Shown here piece by piece: positions 1-9,263 of a DNA stretch of 64,000 nt. A program made the translations under genes and the position numbers. The DNA is from Cenarchaeum symbiont of Oopsacas minuta (GTDB lineage: Archaea > Thermoproteota > Nitrososphaeria > Nitrososphaerales > Nitrosopumilaceae): NCBI GenBank assembly GCA_029948415.1, contig JAJIZT010000002.1:27066-91065 (forward strand), given 5' to 3'. The notes below the pieces were generated by a model that searched no databases, was not told where the DNA came from, and saw nothing but the letters and a program-made list of their open reading frames with translations. Each line of letters begins with the position of its first letter. Position 1 is the stretch's first letter.

Positions 1-3000
1 GCATAGGTGGAACCATTTATTTGGGCGGTGGCGATACCATATGCACCATCTAGTACTGGATACTCTACACTGTCTGTTATATTTGCTACTGGAGACGGGT
101 CGAAAGGATTTGTTATATCTATTATTTGAACACCATCATCAAAAAATGCTACCACTAGAGCATAGGTGGAACCGTTTATTTGGGCGATGGCTATATCAAA
201 TGCTCCATCTAATATGGGATACTTTACACTGTCTGTTATACCAACTACTGGGGATACCCCAAATTTGTAATGTATATCCGATAACGCAATCGATAGATGA
301 TCTTGTACGTCGATGATTCTTGTTATGGTAGGACCAACATTGCCAGCGAGGTCATCAGGTGTCTTGTATGATAGAGTATAGATGCCTATTGTACTTGTAT
401 CTATTGTTCCAGTACCTGTAATATTTTGTGTCCTGTATGATGCATCAATAGCTATGGCTCCAGGGTCTATATATGTAGAATTTTGTATTATGACAGTATT
501 ATTTGCACCGTAGAGTGTTATGACAGGATTTGTTGTATCTGTTGTGACAAAGGAATCATCAGTAATATCATCTTGTGTTATGGTAATTTGGTTTCCACTA
601 GAGTTTGTTACAGTTATAGAGAATGTGGCATTGCCATTGTCACCAGATTCAACTAGATTGGTAAATGTAGCAGAGTCACCTGTATTTGCAACTGTTGTAA
701 ATGCTCTGCTGAGTATGGCACCTGTGACATTTCCAAGGTCTGTGCCATCTGTGGTTAATATGACTGTTACATTTTGACCTTCTCTTGCGTGGATGTTGCC
801 GTTGCCATTGCTTGTTATAGTTAGAGCCATAACGTTGATTGGATCAGGTTCATATACAGTAACGGTTCTTGTACGATTTGCAGGTATATTGCCTGCAGAA
901 TCAGCTAGTGCATAATATGTAATGTTATAAACTCCGACTAGTGTAGTATTTACAGTTCCAGATATGTTTGCAACTGTTGTAGCATAATTTGGATCATTAT
1001 CTACTAAATATGATCCATCTTCGGTATATGCACTTTCAACGAGTATTGATATTTCATCCAAACCGAATAGTGTTATGTTTGGTGGACTAGTGTCAACTAT
1101 GATATTTGTCACAGTAAGATTTGACTCTGTCACTGTTATGTTATTTCCTGCAGAATCTGATGCATTCATGATAAATATAGGATTACCACTTGTAGCATTT
1201 TGTAATACGGTTACAGTAGCGGTAATAGTAGTTGCATTGACATTAGAACCTATTGCATCTAGACCAATTATGCTTGCATCCGTATATGATATAGGTTCGT
1301 TTGCAGTTAATGTTACTACAAGTTGATTACCATTTTTTGCAAATCCTGGATCACTGTTACTAGATTCAATAGAGAGTGTAGAAATGGATGGAGGAATGCC
1401 ATCTGTTGCAGTTGTAGAATATGCAGTAAGATTATTGTCTGCAATATCAGTTACTGCACTAGTTAATGATACAACAGGCGTAGAATCTTCTGGTATTGGT
1501 GTACTAGTGGTTAGAATTACATCCAAGACTGAAATCAATGCTCCAGATACACCGAATGGTTGTACGTCAAAATTTTCAGGTAAAACACTACGGACATCAA
1601 GTTTTTCGTTTAATGTGATTATTATTGATGTATCGTTGAATGTTTTTATAGAAGATACATGTGCAGGTGTGACATCGTATATCTGAATTTGTTGTGTTAG
1701 CAACGCAATTCCCACTTTATCATGAATAACCCCATTCATTTCAAGTATTTGAGACCGAGAAAGTGAAGTTTCAAATGTAAGCCTAGTTGTCATACCGTCT
1801 GTTGTTGTGTCTGCAGATGTTATGACTTCACCATCTATTATAAAATCATCCACGTTTATAGTAGATGCATTCATCGTCTTGCTATACTGTACATCCAAAG
1901 TATGTCGATCAATGTAATCTACTGATGTAATTATTGGACGTATACGATCTGATGCAATTATGCTAGTTCCAACTGGGACATATTGTGTTGGAAATGTTGA
2001 AAACTGTGTGTCACCAAATGCTTCAAAGTACTCTGCATTATGCACGCTACCGTTTATAGTAACTGTGGGGGTTTGATTAGTTAGTTGTGTTGATATAGTA
2101 ATAAAAACAACATTTGAATCTACGGCTATGCTTTTTACAGACAACGAGTCGGATAAATTAAAGGCATCTATGGATGGGACTGCCATTCTTTTGTCGAATA
2201 TTAAATGGATTTCATTGGTTTTGGATGTAAATGCGTCTAGTATTTTTGGAGGTATGTTTTGTTCTATAGGTAATGACCAAGCTTGTGGGGCATGATTGCC
2301 AAGAGAATCAATAAGATCTTCTTTTGGATCAAATGTCAAAAAAGAAGTTGAAGAATTCACATTTACCTCCGAAGCATTAAAAATTAGAAAAAAAGTATGA
2401 TTATCAATACCATGCCAGTTTGGTACGAGTGTACGAACTGTGTCGTTTATGAAATAAGGAAAAGGTTGTACAGTGCGATCTATGTCCAAAACCCCTTTAA
2501 AGTTTACACCCACGTATGCAAGATCTAGTACAGGACTCACATCAGACCAATATGCGTTTAAAGGATGAGGGCCAGATCCATCTGATGAATTTGCTCTAGC
2601 ATATTCTATAACATTATCGTTATTGTCTTTAAGTGCAGAATTAAATACTTCAACAAGTGGGGTATCACCATCTGGAAGATTGCTTAGACCAAGCAATATC
2701 GTATCTGTGCCATTTTTTTCAACACTTGTTACAAAAGTAATTCCCGTAGTATTTGATACTTTGAAATTATTTGGCGTAAACAAAATATCCTCTTGTATAG
2801 GTTCTGAAAATGTAACATTCAGGCTAGAGTTTGTAATTGTTACACTGTTTATTAATATTGGAGGTACACGATCTACAACCCTAGTAGACAGGGGTGTTGT
2901 AATTGGATATTTTGTTTGTAATTCTGCTCCATTATCTTTTATTTCAATTATTGGAGTGAGTGTTGTGTCCGTTTCTGAACCACTTGTCTTTACTATTACA

Positions 3001-5237
3001 TGTGGAATATCATCGTGTAGATCTGCAAGAGACAAAATGTGTACGGTACCAATTTGATCAAAGAGACTACCACTACGATATTCATAAGCGCCGACGACAA
3101 TTTCTTCAGAACCGTCAGAATTTACATCTCCTAGAGAATCTGCAGTAAAGCCAAATGAAGATACGGGCGGAATCTCGTAACCTTTTGGTTCAACATTTAT
3201 ATCTCGAATAGAAGGTTCTGTAATACTATAATATCCCTTGATTGTGGTTCCATTTTCTCCGAGAGCTATTATGTGTAAGGCAGAGAGTATCGCATTTGGA
3301 TTTGGAGCAGTTACATCTTGCCAGGATCTATCGGATAACAATACATCTGTAAGACCATCACCATTTACATCATTTAATTTTACTATAGCACGTGTGAGCT
3401 GATTCGGGTCTTGATATGGGGGTAGATCTTCATGATTAAATGGTATTGCAGTAATATTGAGCATTGATTCTCCACCTTTACCAAGGTGTACAATATAAAA
3501 AAAAGGTATAGTAACATTATCCGTTGGATCATCATAGCCACCTATCATTATGTCGGTGTATCCATCTCCGTTTAGATCACCCATGTTTTCAAGACCATAT
3601 CCAATACCATTAAAAAAAGCTATTGGAATATTTGGAAAATTGGCTCCGATTACAGTTTCGTTATAAGCTATTGTTTTTAACGGATATCCATCTTTACCAA
3701 GGTGTATGATAAACACACTTCCAGTTGCATTCTCAGGAGTAGAAGGATGAGCTAGTAAATATGCAGCAACTGCAATATCTGAGATTCCATCATTGTTTAG
3801 ATCCCCCATGTTTGTAATTGTAGAACCAAATGCTGAGTTAGTAGGGTACTCTGGACCGTTTTCAGTTGTAACATCTATCTTTGTATGACCTAGTACAGTA
3901 GTACCATTTACTCCCAAAAAGAGTATGTATACTGCACCACGAATAGTTGGATCAGATAAATTTGGACCAGTTTGTACCCACGGTGCACCAACAGCGATAT
4001 CAGTAAAGCCATCACCATTTACATCTCCAATTCCTTCTATTGAATTTCCAAATAATGGAGAGATTATGGGTTCAAGTCCTCTTAGATTAGGTAGTATTGG
4101 AAAGTTTGGATTATTCTCATCAAGTATAAAAGAATCTAGTATAGCAGTTGCATTTTCATTCATATGTAATATTGCCACTCCACCACTTTGATGTGGAAGT
4201 ATCATTGTAGCTGGTGAATGTGTTCTTACTCCAATTGCAAGGTCTTCATGCCCATCTCCGTTGATATCACCAATCCTAGATACACCAGAACCAAAACGAG
4301 GGTGTTGAGATAGAAAATCTAATTTATCCGTGTCGTTGTCCATTATAAATACAGATTTTACTTGTCCAGGTATGTAGGCAGAAGTTACATTTAGACCATC
4401 TACGGTTATGCTAGATTTCAATAATGGCTCGTCACCACCAAGAATAGGATGCCCCCCCCCAGTAGGGAATCGTAGCTCAATCGTATCAACATCAGTTCGA
4501 TGTGCTGTAAATTCTTGTTCTTGTATTAATGGTTGGACAAACACTTTTCTTGTTTTGGTAAATGGGACATTTCCAGCACCATCTGCAGATGCTGTATATT
4601 CAACTGTGTATGTTCCAACGGTATTCTGAACATTTGAAGAGTCGACAGATACAGTGTGTACATACAAAGGATCATCATCAGTTACAATAGCTCCTAGATC
4701 ATTATACTGTTCATTTTCATATAGGTATATTCCCGGAGAACCGTTGATCGTTATGACTGGCACATGTTTATCCACAAATACTGTAGTATCACCATCCACG
4801 AGGTCAATATCAGATATGTTTGTTAGACCCAATCTACTTGATACTGTAAGAGTAAAATTTGCATATCCATCAGGATCTGTTTCCAGTATGGTTATGCTAG
4901 CAATTGCTGTTTTGTCTGAAATTGAGACGGTTGCAGGTTTGTTATGTATTACTGCAGTAGCATTATAATGCAATATTTCATTTGCTGAGAAATTTATAGT
5001 AATTGTATTGCCAGTATTTGCATACTTTACATTGCCCACATTATCACTTTTAATATTCAAATTTAAAATTTCTAATGATGGTTCAATGTGAGTCTGTGTG
5101 TTTTGTTCCGAATTATCAAAAGTAGGTGGATCGGGAGGATGTGTTTGGGCATGTGCAGATTGTACATCATATGAAAACGGAGATACAAATGGTAGAGGCG
5201 ATAACAACACCAATGCAAATATGGCAACGATGTACAT
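1..5237 (-). CDS. Giant secreted surface protein with FG-GAP, Ig-like and LVIVD-type repeats (3' end outside window)
   Basis: An open frame of at least 1745 residues runs off the left edge. The ATG at 5237 opens a signal peptide (hydrophobic MYIVAIFALVLLSPLPF, then an AHAQ-like cleavage region near residue 31). Approximate order: Ig/DUF5011-like domain at 160-240; FG-GAP-type repeats at 320-720 with calcium-loop motifs such as GDINGDGHEDLAIG, GDLNNDGISDIAV and GDLNGDGYTDIMIG; SbsA-like Ig domains around 790-1300; two more DUF5011-like domains (each ending in a T-R-x-V/I-x-V strand) at 1380-1640; and near-identical LVIVD-type propeller repeats (YPVLDGAYGIATAQINGSTY) from about 1660. It is probably exported and anchored or associated with the S-layer; adhesion or matrix binding is inferred from the architecture only. 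A run of nine G lies inside the gene (4452-4460). There is no other candidate function. Confident about the frame and domain types, not about the role. Confidence 0.88.
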   Translation of the reverse strand, partial: MYIVAIFALVLLSPLPFVSPFSYDVQSAHAQTHPPDPPTFDNSEQNTQTHIEPSLEILNLNIKSDNVGNVKYANTGNTITINFSANEILHYNATAVIHNKPATVSISDKTAIASITILETDPDGYANFTLTVSSRLGLTNISDIDLVDGDTTVFVDKHVPVITINGSPGIYLYENEQYNDLGAIVTDDDPLYVHTVSVDSSNVQNTVGTYTVEYTASADGAGNVPFTKTRKVFVQPLIQEQEFTAHRTDVDTIELRFPTGGGHPILGGDEPLLKSSITVDGLNVTSAYIPGQVKSVFIMDNDTDKLDFLSQHPRFGSGVSRIGDINGDGHEDLAIGVRTHSPATMILPHQSGGVAILHMNENATAILDSFILDENNPNFPILPNLRGLEPIISPLFGNSIEGIGDVNGDGFTDIAVGAPWVQTGPNLSDPTIRGAVYILFLGVNGTTVLGHTKIDVTTENGPEYPTNSAFGSTITNMGDLNNDGISDIAVAAYLLAHPSTPENATGSVFIIHLGKDGYPLKTIAYNETVIGANFPNIPIAFFNGIGYGLENMGDLNGDGYTDIMIGGYDDPTDNVTIPFFYIVHLGKGGESMLNITAIPFNHEDLPPYQDPNQLTRAIVKLNDVNGDGLTDVLLSDRSWQDVTAPNPNAILSALHIIALGENGTTIKGYYSITEPSIRDINVEPKGYEIPPVSSFGFTADSLGDVNSDGSEEIVVGAYEYRSGSLFDQIGTVHILSLADLHDDIPHVIVKTSGSETDTTLTPIIEIKDNGAELQTKYPITTPLSTRVVDRVPPILINSVTITNSSLNVTFSEPIQEDILFTPNNFKVSNTTGITFVTSVEKNGTDTILLGLSNLPDGDTPLVEVFNSALKDNNDNVIEYARANSSDGSGPHPLNAYWSDVSPVLDLAYVGVNFKGVLDIDRTVQPFPYFINDTVRTLVPNWHGIDNHTFFLIFNASEVNVNSSTSFLTFDPKEDLIDSLGNHAPQAWSLPIEQNIPPKILDAFTSKTNEIHLIFDKRMAVPSIDAFNLSDSLSVKSIAVDSNVVFITISTQLTNQTPTVTINGSVHNAEYFEAFGDTQFSTFPTQYVPVGTSIIASDRIRPIITSVDYIDRHTLDVQYSKTMNASTINVDDFIIDGEVITSADTTTDGMTTRLTFETSLSRSQILEMNGVIHDKVGIALLTQQIQIYDVTPAHVSSIKTFNDTSIIITLNEKLDVRSVLPENFDVQPFGVSGALISVLDVILTTSTPIPEDSTPVVSLTSAVTDIADNNLTAYSTTATDGIPPSISTLSIESSNSDPGFAKNGNQLVVTLTANEPISYTDASIIGLDAIGSNVNATTITATVTVLQNATSGNPIFIMNASDSAGNNITVTESNLTVTNIIVDTSPPNITLFGLDEISILVESAYTEDGSYLVDNDPNYATTVANISGTVNTTLVGVYNITYYALADSAGNIPANRTRTVTVYEPDPINVMALTITSNGNGNIHAREGQNVTVILTTDGTDLGNVTGAILSRAFTTVANTGDSATFTNLVESGDNGNATFSITVTNSSGNQITITQDDITDDSFVTTDTTNPVITLYGANNTVIIQNSTYIDPGAIAIDASYRTQNITGTGTIDTSTIGIYTLSYKTPDDLAGNVGPTITRIIDVQDHLSIALSDIHYKFGVSPVVGITDSVKYPILDGAFDIAIAQINGSTYALVVAFFDDGVQIIDITNPFDPSPVANITDSVEYPVLDGAYGIATAQINGSTY

Positions 5238-5258
5238 ATGGATTGGTGTAAATAACAA

Positions 5259-5268
5259 ATATATAAAT
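5259..5268 (-). promoter_or_regulatory. TATA-like box of the surface-protein gene
   Basis: On the minus strand the sequence ATTTATATAT is centred about 26 bases before the ATG at 5237. This is the spacing expected for an archaeal TATA box driving a leaderless transcript. IS66-like copy A begins only 18 bases further upstream. Confidence 0.6.
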
Positions 5269-5285
5269 AGTATACTTTATGGTGC

Positions 5286-6630
5286 GTATGAGGTCAGCTA
5301 TTAAACAATACGGAGTACCTCTTCAAAGACGCGCTTACCGTGTGCTTTCCATGTCAAAACACATGTTAGAAAGTTGGACATTCTTTTCAGACTGCTTATC
5401 TTACGGCAAACCACAACATCACGCTCGGCAGCATTGTTTGTAGGTGGAATGTCTTTATGCTCAATAAATACAGAGTTTCTGTGGCATTTACCAACCGTTT
5501 GATCAACCTCTTCATTTCTGGCATTTCAAAGCTATGATATCCATCCAACATGCAATCAAATGCGTATTCAAACGCATGCATTACAATTGGCATAGTTTTT
5601 GGTATTCTCAAACAGCATATACATCTCTTCATAGAGCTTTCTGTATGCACCACCATGTCTTATCGCCATGTGTTTAGCAGAATGCAGCTCGTGAGCCTAG
5701 GCATCGTTGATGCATTCCTCGCTCTTGTACACAGAATATCCATCAGTTACTGTAACACCATCAAATTTGTCCATAACATATACACTGCGACTCTTGTTCA
5801 TGATTATTGCAATATTTTTCTTGTATGTGATGCACCATGCCCAAACTAATTGTCCATCTCGTGTGTATGATGTCTCATCAATATTGACAAACGGTGATTG
5901 GATAACTGTATTTGTTTTTGTTTTTGCATCTTTTTCCATTAGATCTGAGACATTTGCAATTATGGTAGATTTTACAACAACCAAACCGCATGCTGTTTTG
6001 ACCAGTTTGGGTATTTCATTATATGGAATTTTTGCTGCCCTGTATTGGACAACTAGAGCAATTACATTCTTGCCATATGATCCTGATTTTGGTAGATCAT
6101 TTTCTGCTTCACATACGCGTTTGCAATTGGTACATACGCATACGCTGATTTCATGTCTAGTCTCTTCTACAACTGCTGGTTATAATGTCACGCATTTTTG
6201 TGTATGAATGTTTCATGGTGCCACCACAACTGCATTTGGTATTTTTCATGGTATGAATTATGGTACTAGTGTTTGCATGATGTTCCTTTGTGGCCGACTG
6301 CCGCCTTATTTTTTTGGTGGAGGGGATTCGCCGTTTTCTCTTGCCTTGCGTTTTTCTTTTAGATATTCAAGTGAGCGTGTAGAGAGTTGGGGTTTTCGTA
6401 ATATGTGAGTCGATTCTGGAAAAGTGTGTTTTCCTCACTCTTTACATCCACCTAATGCGCTATTTTTGCTATTGTATCATTTGTCTTTTCTGTAAAAACT
6501 CTTATGCATTCTTCCAATTCATTGTATGTTGGACGTCTACTCTTCATGAAATGGATCAGTTATGGATATACTTGGATCTATATGATCGTGTGTTATTGAC
6601 TAATTTGTTAGTCATGAGGTAACCTCATAC
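5286..6630. mobile_element. IS66-like insertion sequence, copy A
   Basis: The element begins GTATGAGGTCAGCT and ends with a slightly degenerate inverted copy (AGGTAACCTCATAC). Copies B (18464-19841) and C (60572-61956) carry the exact 14-bp inverted repeat at both ends. The transposase reads leftward. Next to the right end is a 16-bp hairpin palindrome, GACTAATTTGTTAGTC, found in every copy. No 8-bp target duplication, usual for IS66, is visible. Instead the bases just outside the two ends are complementary (GC before, GC after). Confidence 0.85.
5301..6547 (-). pseudogene. IS66-like transposase, copy A (broken)
   Basis: Fragments in different frames together give an IS66-type transposase. 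They are an N-terminal piece from the ATG at 6547 (MKSRRPTYNELEEC), a central catalytic piece (NIDETS, VTVTDGYSVYKS) and a C-terminal piece ending near 5301. The central piece shares with copy B the same roughly 10-bp deletion before the conserved CWAHEL motif, plus a stop just after it, so A and B descend from one already damaged parent. Within the C-terminal part the conserved NNAAE region is further disrupted. It is not expected to make active transposase. Confidence 0.8.
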
Positions 6631-6666
6631 GCCCCAATCACCTAAAACAATATGTACTAGAATAAT

Positions 6667-7167
6667 ATGGCTCTTTACATGTATACAGTTCCAAAGAAAC
6701 GTATGGATATGTTTTCAGAGATGGAAACAATGTATGAAAAACGTGATACAAATTACTTTATCAAATTGCTTACGCATGATGATTATGTAATACGAACTCG
6801 TGCCACTTGTATACTAGTGGATTTTGGTGGTTCCGACAAGGTTTCACATATTGCAAAAGTTCTCAAAGACGATCCAAACGAACTAGTAAGACATGAAGCT
6901 GCATTTTCACTTGGACAAATGTGTTTTACTTCAGGAATCGCGCCACTTGCAGAATCAATACGTCATGATTCTAGTATGTTTGTTCGACACGAAGCTGCAA
7001 TCGCCCTTGGTGTAATAGGTTCAAAAGATGCAAAAAACATACTCAAAGAGGCGCTCAACGATCCTGACAAACCTGTGATAGATTCTGCAATAGTTGCATT
7101 ATCAAATATTGAATTTATGACAACTATAGGATCAAACGAAAAATTTGCAAAGCTTACTGGCGGCTAA
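6667..7167 (+). CDS. HEAT-repeat protein
   Basis: A 166-residue protein made almost wholly of HEAT/PBS-lyase-type alpha repeats: DDYVIRTRATCILVDFG, DPNELVRHEAAFSLGQM and DSSMFVRHEAAIALGVIG recur at about 31-33 residue spacing. Such repeats form curved scaffolds for protein-protein contacts; the partner cannot be read from the sequence. There is no signal peptide or membrane helix. The gene is convergent with rad50, with two bases between the stop codons, and IS66-like copy A ends 36 bases upstream of its ATG, so its native promoter may have been displaced. It resembles the eukaryotic deoxyhypusine hydroxylase fold but is too short, and the paired His-Glu metal sites are not evident. Confidence 0.75.
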   Translation: MALYMYTVPKKRMDMFSEMETMYEKRDTNYFIKLLTHDDYVIRTRATCILVDFGGSDKVSHIAKVLKDDPNELVRHEAAFSLGQMCFTSGIAPLAESIRHDSSMFVRHEAAIALGVIGSKDAKNILKEALNDPDKPVIDSAIVALSNIEFMTTIGSNEKFAKLTGG

Positions 7168-7169
7168 TA

Positions 7170-9263
7170 TCAGTTTGATTTTACTATTGTGGATGAATCT
7201 GGTAGCGACCCGCTAGATTCAAACGTGTAAACATCCTCGACTGCGGCATTTTCAAATATCTCCCTGTCATGACTTATTATGACTAACTGAATATGAGATT
7301 CGTTTTGTGAGTCCGATCGTTGTGTGATGGCTTTTACCAACGCAGATTTTTTTTCAGTGTCTAGGTGTGCAGTTGGCTCATCTAGTATTACAAAATTGAG
7401 CCTAGATGCACCAAATATTGCAGCTAGTGCAAGTCGCATTGCAAGGGCAACGCAAACACGTTCTCCACCACTTAGTGACTTTATGTCAAGTTCGGTTGTT
7501 CCAGAATAGCATTTTATTGCAAAATCTTTCTTTTTATCCTCTAGTTCTATACGTTGAACCTTTGTATCAAACATGTCTAGATACATTACAGCTTTTTCAG
7601 ATATGCTTCCTAGTGCCCACGAACGTAGACTCATAGCTACGTGTCCATCTCTTCCATATACAATATCTCGTATACGGTTTAATTCCGATACAAATCCTGC
7701 CACAAATTCAAGCTCAGAGAGCAACTTTGATTTTCTCTCCATTTGTGTACAAGCTTGTTTTAATGCCTCACTGTCTGCACCAAGATCATTTTGAATCAAT
7801 AGCATCTGTTGCTCTGAATCTTCAATTTGTGTACGTATTTTTTGAAATTCTTTTTCATTGAATCCTGCTACTTTTGAGCGTAACCTCTCGATTGTAGTAT
7901 AGATCTGTTTGGTGCGCTCGTCAATAATGACTCTAGTAGTAGGCGTATAATTATTCTGATCAAATTCCAAAAGTGTTTGTATTGTTTGCTTGCACTCATC
8001 TACATCTTGTTGTAGTGAATATATCTGATTCTTGTCTAGTATATTGTATTTTCTAAGCTCTGAGCGGGTATCACGCTCTATATCCAACTCTTTTGTAATC
8101 CGTTTGCACTCTAACTCTAATTCTGTTAGATTTTGCTCCATCGCGTTTATGTGTGATTTTGTCTCCTCGATGGATGCGTTTAGTTGTTTTTCATCATATA
8201 TGGGTTTTAGTGAATCTACCGTAGAATCGCATACAGGACACTTTCCATCGATTAGATGCAACGAGGCAGCAATGTGTAACTTTTCTTCCAATCTTGCAAG
8301 AGAAGATTTCAAATCCTGTATTGATTTTTTACCAATGTGTCCTTGTTGTTCTGTACGTTCTAGATCTAATCTAGTATAATGTATTGTATCTAATACGTTA
8401 AAACATTTTATACATTTGGTAATTTTTTCATCATCAGTTTTTATTTTTTTACGCATTGTGAATATATGATCTTTTAAATATCGTGCAAGCTCTTCTTGGT
8501 GCGCATGTAATTCTGTTGCCGCTTCAAGTTTTTCTCTACCCTCTTCTAGTTGTGATTTTAAACATGTTGTTTGCTCTACTGCAGATTGCATCCTCTCTTT
8601 GTGTTTTTTGACTAGTGGTTCTAGACGTTTTATCTCTATATGATGTGCGTCACATTCATACTTTATCTGGGTTATTGCAGTATCATCATATCCTAATTTA
8701 TCACTCATCGCTGCACGAAAGTTCTTTATCGCATCTCCCATAGATGCTGCAGCTATATCCAATCGGTCTATGCCTATAATGTCGTTTAAAGTCTCTTTGA
8801 ATTTTTTTGGGCCATCTTCTACAATAGATATGAGATCTCCTTGATGTACAATGCCAGCTATGAGAAGTTTGTCATAACTCATTCCAAGAATTTCTTCTAC
8901 TCTGCGCGTCATTGATTCGCCAAACTCTCTGCGTTCTCCAGTTATGAGTACTTGCCATTCTGTACCATCATGCATTTTAAGAGTGGCACTAGTCTCACCT
9001 TTCAGACATATCTTTCTGCTAGCCATATACTTTGTATCATCTATTGTGAAAATTATCTGTACAAAAGCTGTATTTGCTCCACGGCGTACAAGTCCTTTGT
9101 TATTCTTTCTTGTATGTTTACCAAATAATGCAAATGTAATTGCATCAACAACACTTGATTTCCCAGTTCCGTTATTTCCAACAAACACTGATGTGTTACG
9201 ACATAGACATATCTCTGTTTTTTTATGCGAGAGAAAATCCATCATCTTTATAGATTCTATCAT
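7170..9263 (-). CDS. rad50: DNA double-strand break repair ATPase Rad50
   Basis: The 697-residue SMC-like ATPase pairs with Mre11 to tether and process DNA ends. The Walker A motif GNNGTGKS is at residues 29-36. A long coiled coil follows, interrupted by the zinc hook CPVC at 342-345. The second half carries the ABC signature LSGGERVCVALAMR and Walker B FVILDEPTAHLD with a downstream His switch (IISHD). The protein is shorter than many Rad50s (typically 800-900 aa), mostly through shorter coiled-coil arms. A second CxxC (CIKC, 284-287) lies in the first coil. Its ATG overlaps the mre11 stop by 4 bases, so the genes are probably translationally coupled. Last gene of the nurA-herA-mre11-rad50 operon. 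Confidence 0.95.
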   Translation of the reverse strand: MIESIKMMDFLSHKKTEICLCRNTSVFVGNNGTGKSSVVDAITFALFGKHTRKNNKGLVRRGANTAFVQIIFTIDDTKYMASRKICLKGETSATLKMHDGTEWQVLITGERREFGESMTRRVEEILGMSYDKLLIAGIVHQGDLISIVEDGPKKFKETLNDIIGIDRLDIAAASMGDAIKNFRAAMSDKLGYDDTAITQIKYECDAHHIEIKRLEPLVKKHKERMQSAVEQTTCLKSQLEEGREKLEAATELHAHQEELARYLKDHIFTMRKKIKTDDEKITKCIKCFNVLDTIHYTRLDLERTEQQGHIGKKSIQDLKSSLARLEEKLHIAASLHLIDGKCPVCDSTVDSLKPIYDEKQLNASIEETKSHINAMEQNLTELELECKRITKELDIERDTRSELRKYNILDKNQIYSLQQDVDECKQTIQTLLEFDQNNYTPTTRVIIDERTKQIYTTIERLRSKVAGFNEKEFQKIRTQIEDSEQQMLLIQNDLGADSEALKQACTQMERKSKLLSELEFVAGFVSELNRIRDIVYGRDGHVAMSLRSWALGSISEKAVMYLDMFDTKVQRIELEDKKKDFAIKCYSGTTELDIKSLSGGERVCVALAMRLALAAIFGASRLNFVILDEPTAHLDTEKKSALVKAITQRSDSQNESHIQLVIISHDREIFENAAVEDVYTFESSGSLPDSSTIVKSN

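Noticed and set aside
41-5304. Many plus-strand reading frames of 60-150 codons
   Set aside because: They are antisense to one continuous minus-strand frame whose translation shows signal peptide, FG-GAP and Ig motifs; the plus-strand products have no recognisable features.
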